From Streptomyces griseus (GTDB lineage: Bacteria; Actinomycetota; Actinomycetes; Streptomycetales; Streptomycetaceae), in assembly GCF_001715295.1 (NCBI RefSeq), contig NZ_MDKB01000005.1, forward strand, positions 249,645 to 313,644: a DNA stretch of 64,000 nt, read 5' to 3'. Of this stretch, positions 1 through 6,795 are shown piece by piece. The position numbers and the translations under genes are program-made. Within the stretch, counting starts at the first letter, position 1, and each line of letters begins with the position of its first letter. The notes under the pieces are model-generated. The model was given only the letters and a program-made list of their open reading frames with translations. It was not told where the DNA came from and searched no databases.

Positions 1-22
1 GTGACGAAAGGCGGTCGCGCAC

Positions 23-1567
23 ATGGGTGGCAGCGTCCCGGGAACCGCCGTTCCCGAACAGCCGGAGGAGCGGGGGCGGCCGGACGGGGCGGGGTGTGCG
101 GGCGGTGAGGAGCGCCTCCCCCCGGAACGGCGCTGTGGACGTGCGGACGCACGGCCGTGGACGGACCTGTGGGTGCCGGCGCTCGCGGTGCCGTTCCTCG
201 TGCTGCTCGGCGCCGCCTCCTGGTTCGGGCGCTGGGTCCGCCCCGGCGCCGACGACTGGTGCTTCCTGCCCGTCGTACGGGACGAGGGCCTCGCCGGTAT
301 CGTCGGCACGTTCTATCTCGAGGACAACGGCAGGATCGCGAACGGACTGCTGGTGGGCGCGTACGCGGTGTTCGGGGTCGCGGGTCACCAGTGGTTCGCC
401 CTGGTCAGCGGGGTGCTGACGCTGGGTGTCCTGTGGGCGGTGACCGCCTCCGTGCTGCGCGGGGCGGCCCTCACGGTGCCGCGTGGCACGGCCCTGCTGA
501 CCGCGTCCGTGGTCACCGTGCTCTTCCTCTTCGTGACGGCCAACACCTACAAGACCTTCTACTGGCCCGCGGCCTCGGTCTCCCACACCCTGCCTCCCGT
601 GCTCGCCTGCGCGGCGACGCTCCCGCTCCTGCGGGCCCGTTCGCGCCGGGGCAGGGGTGTCGCCCTGGCCGTGGCCCTGCTGGCCGGCCTGTTCATCGGC
701 ACCCTGTCCGAGGAGAGCGCGGTCGTCGTCCTGGTCGTCCTGTGCACCGCCGTGCTGGTCGGCCGCCGCGTCTTCCCGGCCCCTGTCCGGCGTTTCGGGT
801 GGGCGTGGTGCGCGGCCGGCATCGCAGGGACGGGGATCGGGGCGCTCGTCCTGCTCACCTCACCCGGCTCCCGGGCCCGGCGGGAGCGGTACGGTGCGCA
901 GGACGCCGCCCTCCTCGCCCCCGACTCGCTCATCGGGTCGCTGCGCGGGTTCGGAGAGGTCGTCGTCACGGTGGCCTCGACCTGGCAGTACGTCGGAGCG
1001 CTGGCCGTCGGACTCCTGCTCGGCCTGACCGCCCGCCGCGCCGACGGACACCCGCCGGGTCCGCCGGCGCACCGCCTCCTGATCGCCGCCGCGGGCGTGC
1101 TCGCGCTGCTCCTCTCCGGTTACCTCTGCACGGTCATCACCTATCCGGCCTTCGGTGCGCGCGTGGGGACCACCAACCGGCTGTGGAACGACTACCTGTT
1201 GCTGTACATCGCCCTGCTCGTCGGCGCCGGTTTCCTCCTCGGGCAGGCGATCCGGCTGCGCACCCGGCACACCGGACCGGCCACGGCCCTCTGTGCCGCG
1301 CTCTGCCTGCTGGTGTGCGTCGGGCCGGCCGTCTCGCTCAGCCGCCTCGGGAGCAGCATGGAAGCCCGGGCCCAGCGGTGGGACCACCAGGACCGGTGGC
1401 TGCGCGAGCGATCGGCGGCCGGCGCCGAGGTGCTGCCGTACAAGGCGGTGACGGTCAGCGGGATGCTGGAGCCGTTCGGGCGGCAGGGGCGCAACCCGTG
1501 GCCCGCCGGGTGCGTGGCCGACTACTACCACCTCGAACGCGTCACCTACTCGACCCGGCTCCCCTGA
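23..1567 (+). CDS. DUF6056-like multi-pass membrane protein
   Basis: The 514-residue protein has a disordered Arg/Pro/Gly-rich N-terminal 45 residues followed by about ten hydrophobic segments. After the first segment comes a polar loop with RPGADDWCF and, further on, EDNGRIAN. A charged ADDWC-type loop and a downstream NGR are typical of the DUF6056 family of uncharacterised membrane proteins, which resemble GT-C type glycosyltransferases in topology. A role in moving or modifying cell-envelope sugars would fit, but no catalytic activity can be assigned. The ATG at 23 is close to the window edge and has no clear Shine-Dalgarno sequence, so the true start could be internal. The gene faces the siderophore locus but ends before its first iron box. 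Confidence 0.65.
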   Translation: MGGSVPGTAVPEQPEERGRPDGAGCAGGEERLPPERRCGRADARPWTDLWVPALAVPFLVLLGAASWFGRWVRPGADDWCFLPVVRDEGLAGIVGTFYLEDNGRIANGLLVGAYAVFGVAGHQWFALVSGVLTLGVLWAVTASVLRGAALTVPRGTALLTASVVTVLFLFVTANTYKTFYWPAASVSHTLPPVLACAATLPLLRARSRRGRGVALAVALLAGLFIGTLSEESAVVVLVVLCTAVLVGRRVFPAPVRRFGWAWCAAGIAGTGIGALVLLTSPGSRARRERYGAQDAALLAPDSLIGSLRGFGEVVVTVASTWQYVGALAVGLLLGLTARRADGHPPGPPAHRLLIAAAGVLALLLSGYLCTVITYPAFGARVGTTNRLWNDYLLLYIALLVGAGFLLGQAIRLRTRHTGPATALCAALCLLVCVGPAVSLSRLGSSMEARAQRWDHQDRWLRERSAAGAEVLPYKAVTVSGMLEPFGRQGRNPWPAGCVADYYHLERVTYSTRLP

Positions 1568-1693
1568 GGCCTGCCTCGCTCCTGGTCCATGGCCGCGGCC
1601 GGAAGGGGACGGGACGGCGCGCGGGCCGGCGGCGCCCGTCCCGGGGCTGATACCGGCCTTCCGTTCCGGAGCCCACCCCCCCCATACGGCTTA

Positions 1694-1712
1694 TTAGGTT
1701 AGGCTTAGCTAA
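1694..1712 (+). promoter_or_regulatory. Iron box (DmdR/DtxR-type operator) for argB paralogue
   Basis: The sequence TTAGGTTAGGCTTAGCTAA matches the 19-bp actinobacterial iron box TTAGGTTAGGCTMACCTAA with two or three mismatches. It lies 53 bp upstream of the argB-like start. In Streptomyces such sites are bound by DmdR1 with Fe2+, so the gene should be expressed when iron is low. Confidence 0.85.
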
Positions 1713-1764
1713 CAATCCGGCAGGGGGCGTGCTGCTGCCGGTCCGTCCGGAGGTGGGGGCAGCG

Positions 1765-2673
1765 ATGGGACCGGTCGTCACGGAGCGCGCGGAGACGGAT
1801 CCGGCCGGCGGGCCACTCGCGCGGCCGGGGCGGCGGCGTGCCGGTACGGTCGTCGTCAAGTTCGGCGGGAACGCCATGGTGGACGCGTCCCTTCTGCGGG
1901 CCTTCGCCCGGGACGTCGTGGAGTTGCGGCAGGCCGGCCTGCGCCCGGTCGTCGTGCACGGCGGCGGCCCGCAGATCGACGCGACGCTCGACCGCCTGGG
2001 CCTGGAGACGCGGTTCGAGGCGGGCCTGCGGGTCACCACACGGGAGACCATGGACGTCGTGCGCATGGTGCTGACCGGCCGGGTCCAGCGGGAGCTGGTC
2101 GGTCACATCAACGCCCACGGTCCGTACGCGGTGGGGATGACGGGTGAGGACGCGCACACGATGACGGCCGTACGGCGGCCGGCCGTGGTGGACGGGCGGC
2201 CGGTGGACATCGGGCTCGTCGGCGACGTCGTGGACGTCAACCCGGACACGGTGCGGACGCTCCTCGACCAGGGGCGCATACCCGTGGTCTCCCCCGTGGC
2301 CCGCGGCGAGGACGGGCAGGTCTACAACGTCAACGCCGATCTCGCGGCCTCGGCCCTGGCCGTGGCCCTCGACGCCGAGCGTCTGGTGGTGCTCACCGAC
2401 GTCGAGGGGCTGTACGCGAACTGGCCGCACAGCACCGAGGTCGTCGAGCGCCTCACGGCCGACGCGCTGGACGCCCTGCTGCCGGGGCTCGACGGCGGGA
2501 TGCTGCCGAAGATGGAGGGCTGCATACGGGCCGTCCGCGGCGGCGTGCGCAGCGCCCGCGTACTCGACGGCCGCAGGCCGCACGCGGTACTGCGAGGCGC
2601 CCTCGCCGAGACCGGCTACGGCACCACGGTGGTGGCCGGCACGGCGGCGGACCGCGGGACCGGCCCGGGATGA
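1765..2673 (+). CDS. argB: Acetylglutamate kinase (ArgB) paralogue in siderophore locus
   Basis: The enzyme phosphorylates N-acetyl-L-glutamate, the second step of ornithine and arginine synthesis. Visible family motifs are KFGGNAM near the N-terminus (nucleotide-binding glycine loop), HGGGPQI, GLRVTTRETMD, NVNADLAA, LTDVEGLYAN and GGMLPKMEGC. Length (302 aa) and motifs look intact, so it should be active. I chose the ATG at 1765 because GGAGGT lies 10 bases upstream; an in-frame GTG at 1729 lacks such a site. The gene stands alone on the plus strand behind an iron box and converges on the GNAT gene. I infer that it is an iron-regulated paralogue supplying ornithine for the hydroxamate siderophore, while housekeeping ArgB would sit in an arg operon elsewhere. 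Confidence 0.85.
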   Translation: MGPVVTERAETDPAGGPLARPGRRRAGTVVVKFGGNAMVDASLLRAFARDVVELRQAGLRPVVVHGGGPQIDATLDRLGLETRFEAGLRVTTRETMDVVRMVLTGRVQRELVGHINAHGPYAVGMTGEDAHTMTAVRRPAVVDGRPVDIGLVGDVVDVNPDTVRTLLDQGRIPVVSPVARGEDGQVYNVNADLAASALAVALDAERLVVLTDVEGLYANWPHSTEVVERLTADALDALLPGLDGGMLPKMEGCIRAVRGGVRSARVLDGRRPHAVLRGALAETGYGTTVVAGTAADRGTGPG

Positions 2674-2680
2674 CCGCGGC

Positions 2681-2696
2681 GGGAGGGCACCCTCCC
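2681..2696. terminator. Short hairpin between convergent argB and GNAT genes
   Basis: GGGAGG (2681-2686) and CCTCCC (2691-2696) form a six-pair stem with a four-base loop, just after the argB stop. No U-tract follows. It is a weak candidate for a terminator serving the convergent pair. Confidence 0.35.
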
Positions 2697-2754
2697 TGGC
2701 GCCGGACGGCCGGCGGCAGCGTCGGGACCGCTGCCCCGGAGCCCGGACGGATGG

Positions 2755-3270
2755 TCACAGGAGCCTGGCGAGAACCCGGGCGTTGCGCCGCGGGTCCAGT
2801 GACTCCGTCCAGGACCGGGGCGCCGGGAGAGCGGCCGAGGGGGTGAAGCCGTAGCGGAGGAACAGGCCGCCCTCGCCCGTCGTCGCGGCGAACAGGGCGA
2901 CGAGCGACCGGGCGCGCGCGTCGGCCAGGGCCGCGCGCAGCAGTGCCGCTCCCACTCCGCGCCCCTGACTGTGCGCGGCCACGCAGAAGTTGTACAGCAC
3001 GCCCGCCGGCCCGGAGTGCTCCCCCGGCCCGGACGGGTACGCCCGCACCCCCACGCAGCCGTCGATCCGGCCTCCGGACGTCTGCGCCACGAGGAAGTCG
3101 CCGGCCCGGGTGGCGTAGAGGGACACCGGGCGCTCCCGCAGCGCCCCGGAGTGGACGAAGGGCCGGGAGAGGCCGGCGAGGGCGTCGGCGTCCTCCTCGC
3201 GGGCGCGCCGCACGCGTGGCGCCGGGAAGAGGGGCGCGGGCGGCAGCGGAGCAGGCGCGGCCGTGGACAA
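2755..3270 (-). CDS. GNAT acetyltransferase resembling N-acetylglutamate synthase
   Basis: This 171-residue GNAT-fold protein shows the acetyl-CoA pyrophosphate loop SQGRGVGAALL at about residues 105-115. It also carries FLRYGFTP and a C-terminal DPRRNARVLARLL stretch resembling the end of the acetyltransferase domain of ArgA-type N-acetylglutamate synthases. The expected reaction is acetylation of glutamate, the first step of the ornithine pathway. The TTG at 3270 is preceded by GAAAGG at good spacing. The gene follows mbtH by 99 bp on the same strand and probably shares its iron-box promoter. Its neighbour across the convergent gap is acetylglutamate kinase, which supports the ArgA assignment. 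An unrelated GNAT substrate cannot be excluded. Confidence 0.65.
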   Translation of the reverse strand: MSTAAPAPLPPAPLFPAPRVRRAREEDADALAGLSRPFVHSGALRERPVSLYATRAGDFLVAQTSGGRIDGCVGVRAYPSGPGEHSGPAGVLYNFCVAAHSQGRGVGAALLRAALADARARSLVALFAATTGEGGLFLRYGFTPSAALPAPRSWTESLDPRRNARVLARLL

Positions 3271-3369
3271 GGAGTGCCTTTCGTCGGTCGGTGGTCGGGG
3301 ACGGCTCGCCGGGGTGTCCCCCCGGCCCGGGCCACGGGCGGTCCGGGGCGGAAGCGCACCCGGGGCGGC

Positions 3370-3582
3370 TCAGGCGTCCACGGACTCCGCGAGGGAACGG
3401 GGGCGCAGGTCGGTCCAGTGGGCCTCGACGAAGTCCAGGCACGCCTGACGGGTGGTCTCCTCGAGAACGGTCGTCCACCCCCCGGGCACCTCGGCGAAGG
3501 ACGGCCAGAGGGAGTGCTGGCCCTCGTCGTTCACCAGGACCAGGAAACGGCCGTCGGGGTCGTCGAAAGGGTTGGTGCTCAT
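3370..3582 (-). CDS. cchK: MbtH-like NRPS accessory protein (CchK)
   Basis: This 70-residue MbtH-family protein starts MSTNPFDDPDG and contains NDEGQHSLWPSFAEVPGGW and the late WTDLRPRSL block. The invariant Trp and Ser-Leu-Trp-Pro residues are all present. MbtH proteins bind NRPS adenylation domains and promote their folding and activity, so the partner here is the coelichelin-type synthetase. It is the first gene of a leftward unit behind the iron box at 3660-3678, followed by the GNAT gene. Position and family match cchK of the coelichelin cluster. Confidence 0.93.
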   Translation of the reverse strand: MSTNPFDDPDGRFLVLVNDEGQHSLWPSFAEVPGGWTTVLEETTRQACLDFVEAHWTDLRPRSLAESVDA

Positions 3583-3659
3583 GGGTCGTCATCTCCGTGT
3601 ACGTCGCACTCGGCAAGGAACATGGCGGGCACCCGGAAGCACACCCAGCCACAACCTTC

Positions 3660-3678
3660 TTAGGTTAGGCTCACCTAA
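3660..3678. promoter_or_regulatory. Consensus iron box between mbtH and esterase unit
   Basis: TTAGGTTAGGCTCACCTAA is a perfect match to the actinobacterial iron box. It lies 78 bp upstream of mbtH (leftward) and 49 bp upstream of the small ORF that precedes the esterase (rightward). One DmdR-type site could therefore control both directions. Confidence 0.92.
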
Positions 3679-3726
3679 CAAGCAATGAGCTTAACCTGTC
3701 GATTTCCCCCTCACAAGGAGACGTTC

Positions 3727-3831
3727 ATGCGCCAGGTGAACGAACGCGCCCCCCGCACACCCGACATGGCGGTGCCCGCCCGGGCAGGCAGGTGGACCGT
3801 GGCCGACGGCCTCGTCAGGGGCCGGCGATGA
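3727..3831 (+). CDS. 34-residue peptide ORF coupled to the esterase
   Basis: A 34-codon ORF starts at ATG 3727, six bases after a strong AAGGAG Shine-Dalgarno (3715-3720). Its TGA overlaps the ATG of the esterase gene (ATGA at 3828-3831). The peptide begins MRQVNERAPRTPDM and ends DGLVRGRR; it is basic, lacks a hydrophobic segment and resembles no family I know. Good ribosome-binding site, iron box 49 bp upstream and the ATGA overlap together suggest that it is translated and couples translation into the esterase gene. It may be a leader or a small protein with its own role. Its reality needs conservation or ribosome-profiling data. Confidence 0.55.
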   Translation: MRQVNERAPRTPDMAVPARAGRWTVADGLVRGRR

Positions 3832-4940
3832 CGGGCCCCGCCTCCGGCCTCCGGGCCGACGGGAAGCACGCTTTCGCCGCGTACGGGCTGCCCGGCGAAC
3901 CGGGGACCGACGCGTTCTGGGCGTCCGCCCGGTCACCCGCGTCGGTGCCCACCGAGGGCGGCGGCTGGGTCACCCTGTTCCTCCGGCGGGGGTCCGCCGC
4001 GAGCATCGCCTTCGAGAGCTGGTCGGAGCCCGTACCCCTGCGGCGGTGGGGCGGTACGGACTGCTGGTACGCCGAGGTCCGCATGCCCGCGCGGCTGCGG
4101 GTGACCTACCGGTTCCTGGCGGACGGCCAGGCGTACGCCGACCCGTTGAACCCGGTCGGGGCGGGCGGTGACCGGTCCATCGCCGCGCCCCCGGACGCCC
4201 CGGCCCATCCGCACTGGCCGGCCGTCGGCCCCGGCGACGTCCTGCCCGTCCCGCGCATCCGCGTCCGCTGGGCCGGCGGCCGGCTCGGCGGGCGCCGCAC
4301 CGTGCGCGTCCACCCGGCGGGAGGCGGTGGGCCGGTGGTCCTCCTCCTCGACGGGGACGACTGGCTGTATCTGCACCCGGCCATGACCGCGTTCGACTCG
4401 GCCGTCGCCTGCGGCGAGATGCCGCCCGTCACCCTCGTCTTCGTACCGGCCCGGGACAGGGCGGCCGAGTTCGGGTGCGAGCCCGCGCTGTGGGAGGCGA
4501 TCCGGGACGAACTGCTGCCGCTGGTCGCCGAGTCCGGAGTACCCGCCGGCCGGGACAGGCTCGTGGTCGCCGGGCAGAGCCTCGGCGGGCTGAGCGCGAT
4601 GTACGCGGCACTGGAGTTCCCGGACCTGGTGTCCCGGGTCGCCTGCCAGTCGCCGTCGTTCTGGTGGACCCCCACGTCCGGGGGAACGGCCGATCCCCTG
4701 GCCGGCCCGGTCGGCGGCGCCGTCGCCGCACGCCTGCGGGAGCGTCCCGATCTGTCCGGTCTGCGGGTCGCGTTCGACGTCGGGGAACACGAGACGAGGA
4801 TGCTGCCCCACTGCGAGCTGGCCGAGGATCTGGCCGGGCGCGCCGGTGCGACCGTACGGGTGTCCCGGTCCCCGTCGGGGCACGACCGGGCGGGCTGGCG
4901 GCACGCCCTGCTGAGGGATGTCGCCTGGGCGCTGGCCTGA
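3828..4940 (+). CDS. cchJ: Enterochelin-esterase-like siderophore hydrolase (CchJ)
   Basis: This alpha/beta hydrolase of the Fes/IroE esterase-D type has 370 residues. The nucleophile elbow GQSLGG contains the catalytic Ser, the late GHDRAGWRHAL supplies the likely His, and an N-terminal domain with WSEPVPLRRW resembles the Fes N-terminal module. The NRPS lacks a thioesterase domain, and in the coelichelin system this protein is the proposed release or hydrolysis enzyme. I chose the ATG at 3828 (AGGGG six bases upstream, overlap with the small ORF stop) over a GTG at 3792. A strong hairpin follows the stop codon. Confidence 0.9.
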   Translation: MTGPASGLRADGKHAFAAYGLPGEPGTDAFWASARSPASVPTEGGGWVTLFLRRGSAASIAFESWSEPVPLRRWGGTDCWYAEVRMPARLRVTYRFLADGQAYADPLNPVGAGGDRSIAAPPDAPAHPHWPAVGPGDVLPVPRIRVRWAGGRLGGRRTVRVHPAGGGGPVVLLLDGDDWLYLHPAMTAFDSAVACGEMPPVTLVFVPARDRAAEFGCEPALWEAIRDELLPLVAESGVPAGRDRLVVAGQSLGGLSAMYAALEFPDLVSRVACQSPSFWWTPTSGGTADPLAGPVGGAVAARLRERPDLSGLRVAFDVGEHETRMLPHCELAEDLAGRAGATVRVSRSPSGHDRAGWRHALLRDVAWALA

Positions 4941-4994
4941 GGGCGGTTCCGGGCAACCCGGCGGGCGCGCCGACCGGCCGGAGGGGGACGGCCG

Positions 4995-5029
4995 GGTGGC
5001 CCCGAAGGGTTCCTCCCTTCGGGGCCACC
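4995..5029. terminator. Bidirectional hairpin between cchJ and cchI
   Basis: GGTGGCCCCGAAGGG (4995-5009) pairs perfectly with CCCTTCGGGGCCACC (5015-5029) around a five-base loop. It lies 55 bp after the cchJ stop and 69 bp beyond the convergent cchI stop, which is a typical Streptomyces intrinsic-type hairpin without a U-tract. Confidence 0.85.
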
Positions 5030-5097
5030 GGCCGGGGGCTCGGTGCCCCTCCTGGCCGCCGCCGGACGACGCTTCCAGCCGGGCCGGCCGCCGGGGC

Positions 5098-6795
5098 TCA
5101 GCGGGCCACGGCCAGGCAGTAACCCTCGTCCTTGGCAAGGAGGTTGCGATGGGTGTCCTCCGCGGTGACGGCCCCCTCGTCCAGGACCAGGACACGGTCG
5201 GCGGCGTCCAGGAGCGCGGGGCTGCTGGTGATCACCACGGTGGTGCGGCCCCGGCGCAGACCGGCGATGTTGCGCGCGACGATCTGCTCGGTCACGGCGT
5301 CGACCGCCGTCGTCGGGTCGTGCAGGACCAGGACGTCGGTGTCGGCGGCGAGGGCACGGGCCAGGGACAGGCGCTGGCGCTGGCCACCGGACAGGTTGGC
5401 GCCGCGGTCGCGGACGACGTGGTCGAGCCCGTCGCGGTGGAGGGCGACGACATCGGTGAGCATGGACGCCTCCACGGCCTCGGGAACCGTCCGGCTGGTG
5501 CCCGACGGGTCGATGTTCGTACGGAACGTCCCCGCGAAGATCTCACCGTCGTACGGGTTGACGAGCATGTGCGCGCGGACCGCCTCGGCCGACAGGTCCC
5601 CGATCTCCCGCCCGCTCACCCGCACCACCCCCTCGTACGCCTCGGGCGGGGTGTTCACGGCCAGAATCGACGCCAGGTCGGCCGCCGCGCGCGGCTGGTA
5701 GGCGGTGATCGCCACGAACTCCCCCCCGTGCACCTGGAACTTCAGCCCGCGCAGGGAGCCGTACCGGACGCCGTCGATCTCCAGGTCTCCCCCGGGGGCC
5801 GGGTGCTCCCGGCCCGGGGTGGTCACCGGTGGTGCGGCCAGCACGAGGGCCATGCGGTCGGCCGACGCGCGCGCCGTCATCACGTACTTCGGCATCTCCG
5901 AGAACAGTCTGAGCGGCTCCATGATGAACTGCGCCAGGCCGACGGCCGTCACGAGCTCTCCGATGGTGATCCGGCCCTCGAACGCCAGCAGGCCCGCGGT
6001 CAGGGTCACGGCGGCGGCCAGCACCGCGTTGAGCGCCAGGGCCGTCCCCGCGTACACGCCGTTCACCCGGGCGACGGTGACCGCCTGCTGCTTCGCCTCG
6101 GTGCTGAGGGCCCGGTAGGAGCGGAACGCCGCGTGGTTGCCGCCGAAGCCGTGCAGCGGGCGCAGGCCGGTGATCAGGTCGGCGACCTTGGCGCCCGCCC
6201 GTGCGACCCGGGCCTGCTGTTCGCGGGTGCCGGAGCCGATCCGCCGTGACATGACGCTCAGGACCGAGAGGATCGCGACGGTCCCCACGATCACCAGCAG
6301 GCCGAGCCGGACGTCGGCCAGGCCCAGCGCGACCGCCGCGACCAGCACCGCGACCAGGGAACTGATCAGCAGGGGGACCACCTCGATGATGTCGGCGGTC
6401 TGGTCCGCGTCCTCGGTGGCGACGGTCAGCACCTCGCCGGACTTCAGGCCGACGTCCCTGGGCACCGGCTGGAGCCCGCAGGCCGCGACCCGTACCCGCC
6501 AGCGGTGTGCCTCGGTCGTGTTGGCCTTCTGCAGGATGCGCATCCCGAACCGCCAGGAGAGCGACACGGTCGTGATGATCACGGCCAGCGCCGCGATCGA
6601 GAGACCGAGCGAGCCGGGGTCGCGGTCCTGCATCGTGTGCTCGACGATGAGGCCGAGGGCGATGGGGAAGGCGGTCTCGCCCGCCTGGTACAGGCCCATG
6701 AGGGCGGTACCCGACGTCATGGCGCCGAGGTTCCGGCGCAGGGCGGTCCGCAGGATGTCGGAGCCCGTGCGGAGCCCTCGCGGGTCAGTGGTCAT
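5098..6795 (-). CDS. cchI: ABC exporter half with degenerate ATPase site (CchI)
   Basis: This ABC half-exporter has an N-terminal six-helix membrane domain (about residues 15-310) and a C-terminal nucleotide-binding domain (about 340-565). The canonical signature LSGGQRQR is intact. The Walker A segment reads AYQPRAAAD without the Gly-Lys-Ser core. Walker B reads VLVLHDPT, so Asp is His and the catalytic Glu is Asp. The H-switch His is Ser (VITSSP). It cannot form a normal ATP site alone and should pair with CchG, whose defects are complementary. It overlaps the NRPS end by 11 bp; a TTG at 6810 is an alternative start. The inferred role is export of the apo-siderophore. Confidence 0.88.
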   Translation of the reverse strand: MTTDPRGLRTGSDILRTALRRNLGAMTSGTALMGLYQAGETAFPIALGLIVEHTMQDRDPGSLGLSIAALAVIITTVSLSWRFGMRILQKANTTEAHRWRVRVAACGLQPVPRDVGLKSGEVLTVATEDADQTADIIEVVPLLISSLVAVLVAAVALGLADVRLGLLVIVGTVAILSVLSVMSRRIGSGTREQQARVARAGAKVADLITGLRPLHGFGGNHAAFRSYRALSTEAKQQAVTVARVNGVYAGTALALNAVLAAAVTLTAGLLAFEGRITIGELVTAVGLAQFIMEPLRLFSEMPKYVMTARASADRMALVLAAPPVTTPGREHPAPGGDLEIDGVRYGSLRGLKFQVHGGEFVAITAYQPRAAADLASILAVNTPPEAYEGVVRVSGREIGDLSAEAVRAHMLVNPYDGEIFAGTFRTNIDPSGTSRTVPEAVEASMLTDVVALHRDGLDHVVRDRGANLSGGQRQRLSLARALAADTDVLVLHDPTTAVDAVTEQIVARNIAGLRRGRTTVVITSSPALLDAADRVLVLDEGAVTAEDTHRNLLAKDEGYCLAVAR

